DNA of 8,603 nucleotides from Candidatus Hodarchaeota archaeon (lineage in GTDB: Archaea > Asgardarchaeota > Heimdallarchaeia > Hodarchaeales > YT1-057): positions 1-8,603 of the forward strand of contig JAEOTI010000132.1 in NCBI GenBank assembly GCA_016839955.1, given 5' to 3'. The first letter of the stretch is position 1. Every line of letters begins with the position of its first letter. The position numbers and the translations under genes are program-made. The notes beneath the pieces are model-generated. The model saw only the letters and a list, made by a program, of their open reading frames with translations. It had not been told where the DNA came from and ran no database searches. Shown piece after piece: positions 1 to 6,779 of the stretch.

Positions 1-183
1 AACAATGAGGAGTATGTCATAGATGTCTATGGTTGCTAAGAGTTGTATAAGTCTTTTAGAACGGTTTACAAATCAAATGATCCGTATCGAATTTAATCTG
101 ATTTGATAAATAGAGAAAGTTCTTACAATTTGTAATCTCTTCATTCATCAACCTTTGTTTGAATTGATGCAAAATTGACTGAT

Positions 184-220
184 AAAAATTAAAAAATAGG
201 TTGAGGGAAATCCCTCAACC
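184..220 (-). terminator. Intrinsic-type terminator of the MMPL transporter gene
   Basis: On the leftward strand, about 50 nt past the transporter stop codon, there is a perfect 9-bp stem (GGTTGAGGG / CCCTCAACC, 199-220) with a 4-nt loop. It is followed on that strand by the T-rich stretch TATTTTTTAATTTTTATC (181-198). The T-tract lies only on the leftward side, so the element is oriented to end leftward transcription. A stem this strong and GC-rich stands out against the AT-rich surroundings. T-tracts alone can terminate archaeal RNA polymerase; whether the hairpin contributes is inference. Confidence 0.75.
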
Positions 221-270
221 TGATATGGGATGTACTACTGAGTTTGGTAAAGATTTCATTGAATGGATTA

Positions 271-2694
271 TCAAGTCTGAGTCTGGGTTCCTTCTGTAGC
301 TGGAGTTATTATTGGAGGACTTGATGGCCACCAATTCGAATTCTCTGCGACAGACATAATCGCTGGTACAAGGAATGTTCTTACTAATGTTGCATCTATT
401 AATACTGCGATGGCTAGTATGAATCCAAATTCCACTAGTATTATTGTACTTGATAGCATTAATCCACTGAAAGCGATTACCATGATTGCTGCAGCCCCTG
501 TAACAATTCCACCAGTGTGTTGGAGCGCATCAGCTATTGCTTCTCGAGTTGTTTTTCCCTTCCAAACCTCTTCTCTGATACGGCCTAAGATGAAAAGATC
601 GTAATCCATTCCTAGTCCGACTAGAATCGAGAAAGACATAACAGGAACCATCCAGAATAATCCTTGTGTCTCGGAGATAGAGGGACGAATAATCCCTCCT
701 TCGAAGATTACTCCCCAATTTTCTTCAAAGAACAAGACAGCAAGTCCATACACAAATGAAATACTCAGTAAAACTGTGCCTAATAATCGAATTGGGACAA
801 AAACTGATCTATACATCAGTCCTACAATACAAGCAATCGTTAGTAAGACAAGGAGAATCATATATGGAAATAACTCATATGTACGGGATAGCATATCGTT
901 TGTTTCAGCTGTATTCCCTGCAACAGCAACTTCATAGTCGTATGGTCCTAATATTGAAGGAATAGTCTTATCGCATAATGTATTTACCCATGTCCGAGCA
1001 CTTTTAGAAACAGGATCAATGGCTAGAGCAACTTCTATCCTTGCTGTGTTACCATCTTTACTAATATATGCGGGTGCAAGAGAGAGATAAACTATGATAC
1101 TGTTTCTAATCTCTTCTGGATAAGAAGCAATTGCAGCATTAAGTTCTTCTTCTCCTAGAAGGAAAAGTGGAAGTATTGTTATTGCGAAATCATACGGAAC
1201 TGGTTCTCCCCCCATCCATGTATGTGACATGATTAAGGTAGGATTTACTTCATTCATGCCCGCAAGAACACTGATAAATTCGTGGCTTAGATTAAAATAT
1301 TCTTCAGACCAAATTCCATCCTGAGGTGTAATTACGATTGAAACCGGGCCAGTTATTCCTGGGGTAAACTCTGTTTGAAGAATTTTCAAACCATTTCGAC
1401 TTTCAGATCCTTCTGCAGCAATATCGGTAGTATCGAAACCTTGAGTCATGTTAAGAACTTGTGATGAAATGGGGATAGCAATTAACGTGACCAAAATAAG
1501 GATTGGAATTGCATATTTTGAGGAAAAATTAGCAAGAGTCCGCCAGTAAGCTTTTGCAAACCCAACAGATCCCTCGACTTCAATGATTTCATTTTTTACT
1601 TTTACTGGAGTTAACCATTCACCTGTGATACGTAAAACAGCTGGAATAAGCGTGAGGTTAATTGCTAGAGAAACTAAAACGGTTACAGCAATTGCGATCC
1701 CTACAGAAGAAAGTGAAGCAACGGGAAAAAGAATTAATCCGAAGAAGGCAACAGCAAGTGTTAATCCAGAAACAGTTATTGTATGACCTGCATGTGTGAG
1801 CATATCGTCAATAGCCTTTATAACTCCCACTTGTTGATCCCGCTCTTCCTTGAACCGGGATAAAAGGAATAGTGAGTAATCGACTCCAACACCTAAACCA
1901 ATAGATATCATTACATTAGGAACAAAGTTAAGAATAATCATATGATCTGCAACGAGGCCCATAATTGCAAAAGCAATTATTAAGGTAACAAAGATACCCA
2001 ATAGTGGAATAGGGACTAATCTAGGATTTCGAAGAATTATCCACAGAATTATTATGATTAATGGTATAATTATTAGGTCTATTCGCTCCATATCATGACG
2101 TAAGCTTTCATTACTATCTAAAGAGATTGCTGGCATACCAGTAAGAATAAGGTTAGTATTCGGAAATAATTTTTCTAAATTATTCAATATATGTCGAATT
2201 TCTGTAGCAAGTTCTTGAGATAGATCATAATCGCCTTCATCAGCTGTTCTTATGACGATATAGGTTGTTTTTTGATCATTTGAAATAAATTGAAACTTAA
2301 AATCAGGACTTGCTTGATCGATTTCAGTTCCTAAAAAAACATAATATCCCAAAACATCCTCTGAAGAGACGTATTTACTTAATTTATTATTACTATTGAT
2401 CTCGTTCAGTAAATTTGTGGTGAAATTTCCTACATCATCATTTATAACCATCGATTCATCTTTCATCTGTATTAATACAATATGATTCGAGTTTTCAGCC
2501 TCAGGAAATTCTTTTTCAATTACTTTCTGTGCATTTGCGGCGTCAGTTCCTTCTGGAGCATCATAATTCACTATCACTTTGTCGAAGAATTGAGGTACAA
2601 TTGGAATAGCTATTAAAAAGATAATACTCCAAAATAAGATAGACAATTTGTAGTTTGAGATAACCAATTTTCTTATACGTTCTGCAGAGGTCAA
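271..2694 (-). CDS. MMPL/RND-superfamily membrane transporter, 12 TM segments
   Basis: An 807-aa integral membrane protein with the two-fold repeat architecture of the RND superfamily, MMPL branch. Predicted segments are TM1 (about 17-36), a large extracytoplasmic domain (about 37-203), TM2-6 (about 205-352), TM7 (about 393-411), a second extracytoplasmic domain (about 412-608), and TM8-12 (about 609-775). Each half carries the family's TM4-type motif: GLGVGVDYSLFLLSRFKEE near 266-284 and GLGMDYDLFILGRIREE near 693-709. The Asp-Tyr pairs correspond to the proton-relay position of MMPL proteins. The family exports lipids or hydrophobic compounds using the proton gradient; the substrate here cannot be read from sequence. 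The start is TTG at 2694: an in-frame TGA lies two codons upstream, GGTG (2703-2706) sits 8 nt before it, and the next in-frame Met (about residue 77) would delete TM1. It is divergent from a winged-helix gene, a common regulator/transporter arrangement, and ends at a hairpin terminator. Family assignment is firm. Confidence 0.93.
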   Translation of the reverse strand: MTSAERIRKLVISNYKLSILFWSIIFLIAIPIVPQFFDKVIVNYDAPEGTDAANAQKVIEKEFPEAENSNHIVLIQMKDESMVINDDVGNFTTNLLNEINSNNKLSKYVSSEDVLGYYVFLGTEIDQASPDFKFQFISNDQKTTYIVIRTADEGDYDLSQELATEIRHILNNLEKLFPNTNLILTGMPAISLDSNESLRHDMERIDLIIIPLIIIILWIILRNPRLVPIPLLGIFVTLIIAFAIMGLVADHMIILNFVPNVMISIGLGVGVDYSLFLLSRFKEERDQQVGVIKAIDDMLTHAGHTITVSGLTLAVAFFGLILFPVASLSSVGIAIAVTVLVSLAINLTLIPAVLRITGEWLTPVKVKNEIIEVEGSVGFAKAYWRTLANFSSKYAIPILILVTLIAIPISSQVLNMTQGFDTTDIAAEGSESRNGLKILQTEFTPGITGPVSIVITPQDGIWSEEYFNLSHEFISVLAGMNEVNPTLIMSHTWMGGEPVPYDFAITILPLFLLGEEELNAAIASYPEEIRNSIIVYLSLAPAYISKDGNTARIEVALAIDPVSKSARTWVNTLCDKTIPSILGPYDYEVAVAGNTAETNDMLSRTYELFPYMILLVLLTIACIVGLMYRSVFVPIRLLGTVLLSISFVYGLAVLFFEENWGVIFEGGIIRPSISETQGLFWMVPVMSFSILVGLGMDYDLFILGRIREEVWKGKTTREAIADALQHTGGIVTGAAAIMVIAFSGLMLSSTIILVEFGFILAIAVLIDATLVRTFLVPAIMSVAENSNWWPSSPPIITPATEGTQTQT

Positions 2695-2832
2695 TTTTCA
2701 AGCACCAAAAATTACTATCATTTTTGCAACTGACTATCATAATTGAAAGCTTTTAATAGTTGTGTAAGTTGACAGAAACTAGCAAAAGTGATAGTATAAT
2801 ATTGATGTCTTGAGAATAGGGTTGAAATTCTT
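2695..2832. promoter_or_regulatory. Divergent promoter region with repeated heptamer and palindrome
   Basis: This 138-bp spacer must hold the promoters of both divergent genes. For the rightward gene, TATAAT lies at 2794-2799, about 34 nt before its ATG, compatible with an archaeal TATA box and a very short leader. For the leftward transporter gene, a TATA-like CTATTAAAAG (reverse strand of about 2750-2759) lies roughly 55 nt before its TTG. The heptamer ACTATCA occurs at 2714-2720 and 2733-2739, and inverted (TGATAGT) at 2789-2795, touching the rightward TATA. A 16-bp near-palindrome with one mismatched pair (ATTGAAAG/CTTTTAAT, 2742-2757) abuts the leftward TATA. These could be operators for the adjacent winged-helix protein. 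The repeats are seen; the regulatory role is inference. Confidence 0.45.
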
Positions 2833-3804
2833 ATGTTCCGTGATGCTCTACAACTAAAACAAATACAAAATACTCTTCTTAGAATGATTAATGACAGACC
2901 TCGGACATCCAAAGAATTGATAGACCTTTTTGCTGTTAATTTTCCTGAAGATTATAGGAATGAAAGTGGTTTTGAAGGGTTTAACGACGCAAAACTCTTT
3001 TCTATCTTACGTCAAATGAAAGAGAAGAACTTGATTTCACAAGATCCTAGTCGACGGTGGGTACTAGTTGAAGATGGGAAAGAAGTTCTTCGTCAAGAAT
3101 CAATACTTTCATTTTCACGTATTATTCAAACAATTGGGACTTCTCTCTTTCAGAAGTATAAGCTTCTAGATTCTGTTTCACCTGATATTCAAGTAGCTGA
3201 TATCGCTCCTCTAGATTTTCCTAATTTTCCTCCACCTGCTACCGTTATTTGTTTAGAGACAATGCCAAAAGGAGTTCACTACATTATTGATATACCTCCA
3301 ACTCCCAACATTTCAGATAATGAACTAATAGAGAGAAATAAGAAATTTCATGCCGGACAAAAAAGATTAGCTGCACTGGTTCCCGATGTCAAGGTGATTT
3401 TTGGTACAATTCGAAATTCTCAAATTCAAGAATACAATGAAGAAGGAGAATACATCCTACTTGAAGATGACAGTCTTGATGAGAGTGCATCTCAATTTCT
3501 TCTTGGTTTAACTGAGGATCATCAAGTGGTGTTAGCTGAAATATACCGTGTTCTTAAACCTGGTGCATCATTTAAATTAGTAGAATACATAGCTGAAGAA
3601 TCACTGTTTCAAATACTTGTTGAAGAAGTTGCATCAATAGGTATGGAATCCTTTCCACCAATTTATCAACGTGTTCTTAACGCTGGAGTTAATCTAAATT
3701 TAGATAAAATAAAAGAAATTGTGTCTGAAAGTCCTTTTGAGATAGAACAAATCTTTTCTTTCACAAACCTTCCAGTCTTACGTTTAAGAAAACAAGAGAC
3801 ATGA
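2833..3804 (+). CDS. Winged-helix protein with methyltransferase-like C-terminal half
   Basis: A 323-aa soluble protein. Residues about 8-90 look like a winged-helix DNA-binding domain: helix (LKQIQNTLLRMIND), recognition-type helices (SKELIDLF and DAKLFSILRQMKEKNLIS), then a short wing (RRWVLVEDGKEVL). The middle is linker-like and proline-rich (about 115-138). Residues about 205-323 resemble the second half of a class I SAM-methyltransferase fold, notably EIYRVLKPGASFKLVEYI (236-253), which matches the usual 'RVLKPGG' strand-turn. No GxGxG SAM-binding motif is visible in the first half of that region (about 137-200), so catalytic activity is doubtful; it may be a degenerate ligand-sensing or protein-binding domain. 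The ATG start is the first after an in-frame TGA (2803-2805). Divergence from the transporter suggests it could regulate it. The 3' end of this gene recurs as a decayed copy at about 4910-4972. Existence is certain; the domain calls are moderate. Confidence 0.8.
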   Translation: MFRDALQLKQIQNTLLRMINDRPRTSKELIDLFAVNFPEDYRNESGFEGFNDAKLFSILRQMKEKNLISQDPSRRWVLVEDGKEVLRQESILSFSRIIQTIGTSLFQKYKLLDSVSPDIQVADIAPLDFPNFPPPATVICLETMPKGVHYIIDIPPTPNISDNELIERNKKFHAGQKRLAALVPDVKVIFGTIRNSQIQEYNEEGEYILLEDDSLDESASQFLLGLTEDHQVVLAEIYRVLKPGASFKLVEYIAEESLFQILVEEVASIGMESFPPIYQRVLNAGVNLNLDKIKEIVSESPFEIEQIFSFTNLPVLRLRKQET

Positions 3805-3805
3805 A

Positions 3806-4138
3806 TTATCTTGTTATCATTTTTACATAAAGCTTGAACCGCGTCATACCTAATTTACTTCGAAAAGGAGCAAGCCAGAGTTTTGAAGTATAAAAGTTTA
3901 CATTCTCCTTAAGATTATGTAGAGACCTATCATGGACAGAATACATGAAGGAATCTCGATCTATTCCATTCCAGAATGCTGGGAAACAGAAAACCTGGGA
4001 AGTCTCAAAAACTGGAGTAAATTTGTTGAATATACTTTGATAGTGTTCTAGAGTAGAAATTATGTCATGATGCTTTCTGAATGGTCGAAAAGCGGCAATT
4101 CTAAACTTATTATTGGAAGACGCAATAACATCATACTC
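3806..4138 (-). pseudogene. GNAT acetyltransferase paralogue remnant, 5' end lost
   Basis: A 110-codon stop-free frame on the leftward strand, bounded upstream by an in-frame TAA (4139-4141) and without any ATG, GTG or TTG in its first 64 codons. Its last 29 codons (FYTSKLWLAPF...KLYVKMITR, then stop) match the C-terminus of the intact GNAT at 4974-5681 at 21 of 29 residues. Just upstream, DRDSFMYSV aligns with DPDSLSYGV of the GNAT; further upstream, similarity fades. Reading on past the TAA in the same frame gives protein-like stretches broken by further stops (TGA at 4163-4165 and others) up to about 4258, as expected of a decaying gene. The stop codon lies 1 bp from that of the convergent winged-helix gene, exactly as in the intact copy. 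A short functional product starting at the internal ATG cannot be excluded but is unlikely. The rightward 71-codon frame over 4067-4282 is its shadow. Confidence 0.7.
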
Positions 4139-4311
4139 TTAAGAATCATCCTTACTAACTTTTCAAAATATCAACATTATAGAATGATTAATGGCTCAAA
4201 CTTGAATCTAAAGTATTTTGAATCTAAAATTATTCAAGACATAATCACTACTAGACTAACCGTAAAGAATGTTATGTGGTAAAGCGTTGCCAAGTACCCC
4301 TCTTAGAAAAT

Positions 4312-4316
4312 GGAGG
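4312..4316 (+). promoter_or_regulatory. Shine-Dalgarno site GGAGG deciding the GTPase start
   Basis: GGAGG lies 7 nt before the GTG at 4324. It places the start there, not at the upstream in-frame GTG at 4276, which has no comparable site and would add 16 residues not seen in small GTPases. Confidence 0.8.
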
Positions 4317-4323
4317 CATAAAT

Positions 4324-4875
4324 GTGAAAAAGAGAGTTCGCTTATTTAAAATTGTCATCATAGGCGATCCCCGTGTTGGTAAGACTTCTTTACGCGCACG
4401 ATATCTAGGTCATGGATTTAAAGGACAGTATCTGCAAACTCTTGGTGCTGATTTCGCTAGTTTTGAGACAACAATTGACGATACTCTGTTACGCTGGCAA
4501 ATCTGGGATCTTGCCGGGCATGCAAAATTCTCTGATGTTCTCAAGAGGTATTATTTTGGAAGCTTTGGAGCCGTTGTTGCCTACGATGTTACTCGACCAG
4601 AAACACTTGAAAATGTAATTGAGTGGGTCCATAGCGTCTGGGAATATAGTGCTATTCACCAAAAGATCCCTGTTGTTTTATTGGCCAATAAGATTGACCT
4701 AGAGGGTCAAATCGAAATCAAGGCTGAAGCAGGTTTAGAAGTTGCAAAAAAGATAGCTATTGAAAGAGATGGACCTGTTCATTTCCTTGAAACATCAGCT
4801 AAAACAGGCCATAAGGTAAATGAAGCCTTTGAAGAATTAGGGAAATTAATTATCGAATTTACAGGGAAAATTTAG
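4324..4875 (+). CDS. Rab/Ras-like small GTPase, 183 aa
   Basis: A single-domain small GTPase of normal length with all five G motifs. G1/P-loop is GDPRVGKTS (14-22). The G2 threonine is T39 in YLQTLGADF, resembling the Rab 'Y-x-x-T-I-G-x-D-F' switch I. G3 is WDLAGHAKF (61-69), G4 is NKID (122-125), and G5 is ETSAK (156-160). The residue equivalent to the catalytic glutamine of Ras (Gln61) is His66, which predicts slow or differently activated hydrolysis. The protein ends FTGKI with no C-terminal cysteine, so no prenyl anchor is possible; membrane attachment, if any, must come through partners. Such Rab-like GTPases are abundant in Asgard archaea. The GTG start is set by the GGAGG site. The gene stands alone between two decayed copies of the flanking genes, and its partner or GAP is not identifiable here. 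A T-rich stretch (about 4907-4930) downstream could end transcription. Confidence 0.93.
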   Translation: MKKRVRLFKIVIIGDPRVGKTSLRARYLGHGFKGQYLQTLGADFASFETTIDDTLLRWQIWDLAGHAKFSDVLKRYYFGSFGAVVAYDVTRPETLENVIEWVHSVWEYSAIHQKIPVVLLANKIDLEGQIEIKAEAGLEVAKKIAIERDGPVHFLETSAKTGHKVNEAFEELGKLIIEFTGKI

Positions 4876-4909
4876 TTTAATTAGGAATAACTATCAAGAT
4901 TCCAAATTT

Positions 4910-4972
4910 ATTTGTTTAATCTTTTCTTTTACACATCTTCCAGTACTACGTTAAAGATAACCAGAGAAATAA
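4910..4972 (+). pseudogene. Decayed 3' end of a second winged-helix/methyltransferase-like gene
   Basis: This is a remnant copy of the last ~20 codons of the gene at 2833-3804. From 4937 the match is ungapped and reads CTTCCAGTACTACGT, TAA, AGA, TAA, then to a terminal TAA at 4970-4972. Codons for Leu318 and Lys320 of the intact gene have become TAA by single substitutions (TTA to TAA, AAA to TAA). By hand count 29 of 37 bases agree at 3769-3805 versus 4937-4973. Upstream (about 4910-4936) FSFTHLPVLR still resembles FSFTNLPVLR. The terminal stop lies 1 bp from the stop of the convergent GNAT gene, matching the intact junction at 3804/3806. Confidence 0.7.
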
Positions 4973-4973
4973 T

Positions 4974-5681
4974 TTATCTTGTTACCATTTTTACGTAAAG
5001 TTTGAAAAGCGCCATGCCTAATCTTCTTTTAAAAGGGGCAAGCCAGCGTTTTGGAGTATAAAAAGGGTTTTCCCAAATGAGTTGGACTCCATAGCTTAGA
5101 CTATCCGGATCATCAAAGTAATTTGGAATGATTTTGCCAATTTTGAGGGACGCACGACGATAAAAACGTACCTCAGGGTCTAGAGGTTCTCCTTTTTCAT
5201 TTACGGCATTAAGATATTCTTCCGGAGTCATATGCGTATAATTTGCATAATTTGGAATTCGTCCACCAAGAATGCCCCTCTTGAGGTTATTAGAGACAGA
5301 AAAGCGACCAACTTGGTGCAATAAACGGCTTCCAGTCCTTCGTGGAGCATCAGGATGGGCAGATAAATCTACACCAAATATACTGTCACCATCAGGTACA
5401 TGAGACTTTGCGATGAATCCATTATTTGTCATTTCTTTCCAAGAGGCTACTGGGTTATCACAATCATAGAGGCACCTTTGGAAAGCAATAACCCCCATTA
5501 TCTTGGTTGTTTGATCATCTTTCACTTCAGCTACCCATACGCCTTCTGGAAACGTTCGAATACGTGAACGAAACATTTCTGGCGTAGCTTCCCCTCCCTC
5601 TGGCCAAGCTGCTTTTTCTACCTCTATTATTCTTGGAATGTCTTCTTCAAGCGCTTGTCTGATAGAAAACTTACCCTTCAC
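4974..5681 (-). CDS. GNAT-family N-acetyltransferase
   Basis: A 235-aa protein of the GNAT superfamily, which transfers acetyl groups from acetyl-CoA to an amine; the substrate is unknown. The N-terminal strand-helix (FSIRQALEEDIPRIIEVEKAAWP, in segments over 5-27) is a typical GNAT opening. The central strand before motif A is SIFGVDLSAHP (100-110), followed by the acetyl-CoA pyrophosphate-binding loop RRTGSRLL (114-121), an R-x-x-G-x-R variant of R/Q-x-x-G-x-G/A. Then follow GGRIPNYANY (139-148) and a C-terminal part with GKIIPNYFDDPDS and a WENP motif (203-206). A basic tail (KRWLAPFKRRLGMALFKLYV) ends the protein. The GTG at 5681 is the only possible start between the in-frame upstream TGA and Met36. 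It is monocistronic, with 153 bp to the next leftward gene. Its C-terminus recurs in the pseudogene at 3806-4138, so a paralogue once stood there. Confidence 0.85.
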   Translation of the reverse strand: MKGKFSIRQALEEDIPRIIEVEKAAWPEGGEATPEMFRSRIRTFPEGVWVAEVKDDQTTKIMGVIAFQRCLYDCDNPVASWKEMTNNGFIAKSHVPDGDSIFGVDLSAHPDAPRRTGSRLLHQVGRFSVSNNLKRGILGGRIPNYANYTHMTPEEYLNAVNEKGEPLDPEVRFYRRASLKIGKIIPNYFDDPDSLSYGVQLIWENPFYTPKRWLAPFKRRLGMALFKLYVKMVTR

Positions 5682-5834
5682 GACACCATCACTCTTCCTA
5701 CATAGAGAAAGGAAGAGAAGTCATTGTAAAGATAATTCTTCCGAAGAGTGAGCGAAGTAATTCAAACACTTGTTTAAGAGCTATAATCGTGATTTTTCCA
5801 AAAAATTGTTTCTATTTCTAAAAATATCAGAGAA

Positions 5835-6389
5835 TTAGAAAGAAAAATTAGCACCATTAGTGTTTTCTAAGGATAATAGCCATTTTTTGATTTTAATATC
5901 CGGCCCGGAGCCACCAAATCCTCCTAGCTGTCCATCACTACGAATTACACGGTGACATGGGATTAAAAATGGAATAGGGTTTGATTTTAGTGCCTGACCA
6001 ACTGCTCTAGCTGCCTGAGGCCTATTTAGATCACTTGCAATCTCTCCATACGTCTTAGTCTCAGAATACGGAATTTTAGTTATATATTCCCAAATATCCC
6101 TTTGAAACTGAGTACCTACTTGATTAATATCAAGTGGAACGTCAAAATCAGTTCGAGTTCCATCAAAATATTCCGATAGTTGCCTGAGTGCTATTTCGTT
6201 AAATTTATTCGTTTCACCTTTTGCATTTTCCATATACCATTCAGGTGAGTTTTCATTCTCTTTTAATAGCGAAATTGCTTCTTTACAATGGAATTTAATA
6301 GAAAAAACACCAGATTTTGTGGATCCAATCGCAAGAAATGCAATAGGGCTTGGTGGATTAGAGTATAGACTCCATGTAACCGATTTCAT
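5835..6389 (-). CDS. O6-alkylguanine-DNA alkyltransferase (methylated-DNA--protein-cysteine methyltransferase)
   Basis: A suicide DNA-repair enzyme that moves the alkyl group from O6-alkylguanine to its own cysteine. The active-site motif IPCHRVI is present, with Cys145 counted from the ATG at 6389. The helix-turn-helix DNA-binding region precedes it (YGEIASDLNRPQAARAVG), with the arginine used for base flipping in 'ARAVG' and the conserved SNP before the active site. The post-motif glycine-rich loop is LGGFGGSG. About 184 aa is usual for the single-protein Ogt/MGMT form: an N-terminal RNase H-like domain with no extra Ada regulatory domain. An in-frame TTG four codons upstream (6401) is an alternative start; neither has a clear Shine-Dalgarno site, so ATG is preferred. 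It lies leftward, 117 bp downstream of the small RAM-like gene, and probably has its own promoter. T-runs after the stop (about 5798-5828) may act as terminator. Confidence 0.95.
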   Translation of the reverse strand: MKSVTWSLYSNPPSPIAFLAIGSTKSGVFSIKFHCKEAISLLKENENSPEWYMENAKGETNKFNEIALRQLSEYFDGTRTDFDVPLDINQVGTQFQRDIWEYITKIPYSETKTYGEIASDLNRPQAARAVGQALKSNPIPFLIPCHRVIRSDGQLGGFGGSGPDIKIKKWLLSLENTNGANFSF

Positions 6390-6518
6390 TTTGTTAACCA
6401 ATTATGTCTGGTTTTCCCTTTTCTTCTTAAACAAATCTTAGACATCATTGAAAAATGAGTAAATGTATAGAAGAGGATAATAAGATCAGATCAGGTTCGA
6501 GACTACAATTTCTCAATA

Positions 6519-6746
6519 TTATTCCAATGTAGAAAAGTGCATCAGCACATCAGTGCCTTTCATTCGTTCTATCACTTTATCAACGAATTGAATAACTTCA
6601 TCAAGCGTTGGTATCTTATTTTTCCAATCATAAACAAAATCATAACGCCCTAATGTCGTTGAAAACCCTAGTCCCTTTAATCGACTAACTATTTCTGATG
6701 CAGATGAACCTTCACTACTTACATGAAGAACGAGATGTGTTTTCAT
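6519..6746 (-). CDS. Small protein resembling a stand-alone Lrp/AsnC ligand-binding (RAM/ACT-like) fold
   Basis: A 75-aa protein with predicted order strand (KTHLVLHVS, 2-10), helix (ASEIVSRLKGLG), strand with GRYDFVYDW (33-41), helix (LDEVIQFVDKVIERMKG, about 48-64), strand (VLMHFSTL, 66-74). The 'G-x-YD' turn, the helix that follows, and the closing strand ending in a conserved threonine resemble the dimeric alpha-beta RAM domain of Lrp/AsnC regulators, or GYD-type small proteins. There is no DNA-binding domain. Such folds dimerise and bind small ligands such as amino acids, but no ligand can be read here. ATG at 6746 has GGAG (6755-6758) 8 nt upstream. It lies 33 bp downstream of the 378-aa GTPase gene, probably in the same operon. 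The fold call is inference from pattern, not a search. Confidence 0.75.
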   Translation of the reverse strand: MKTHLVLHVSSEGSSASEIVSRLKGLGFSTTLGRYDFVYDWKNKIPTLDEVIQFVDKVIERMKGTDVLMHFSTLE

Positions 6747-6779
6747 AGAGATTTCTCCGGTAACAAAATTTTTTTGTTC

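Noticed and set aside
72..135. Inverted repeats ATCAAAT/ATTTGAT (72-78 and 101-107) and TTACA-ATT-TGTAA (123-135)
   Set aside because: These are short and AT-only and expected by chance in such DNA; no gene start nearby gives them a role.
1..180. Possible gene remnants at the left edge (short open stretches on both strands)
   Set aside because: The rightward frame stops at 37-39, and the leftward frame has no start codon after its stop near 73-75. There is too little to support a gene.
2718..2912. Leftward 64-codon open frame across the divergent promoter
   Set aside because: It overlaps the start of the winged-helix gene antisense and covers the promoter region; there is no protein-like pattern or ribosome site.
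4067..4282. Rightward 71-codon open frame upstream of the small GTPase gene
   Set aside because: It lies antisense to the GNAT-like pseudogene and its decayed 5' part, has no Shine-Dalgarno site, and its translation has no recognisable pattern.
4276..4323. Upstream GTG giving a 16-residue N-terminal extension of the small GTPase
   Set aside because: GGAGG at 4312-4316 is correctly placed for GTG 4324, and small GTPases of this type begin directly before the first strand (RLFKIVIIG).
5737..5747. Palindrome TCTTC-C-GAAGA upstream of the GNAT gene
   Set aside because: Arms are only 5 bp, there is no second copy, and no regulator is nearby; it could be an operator but the evidence is too thin.
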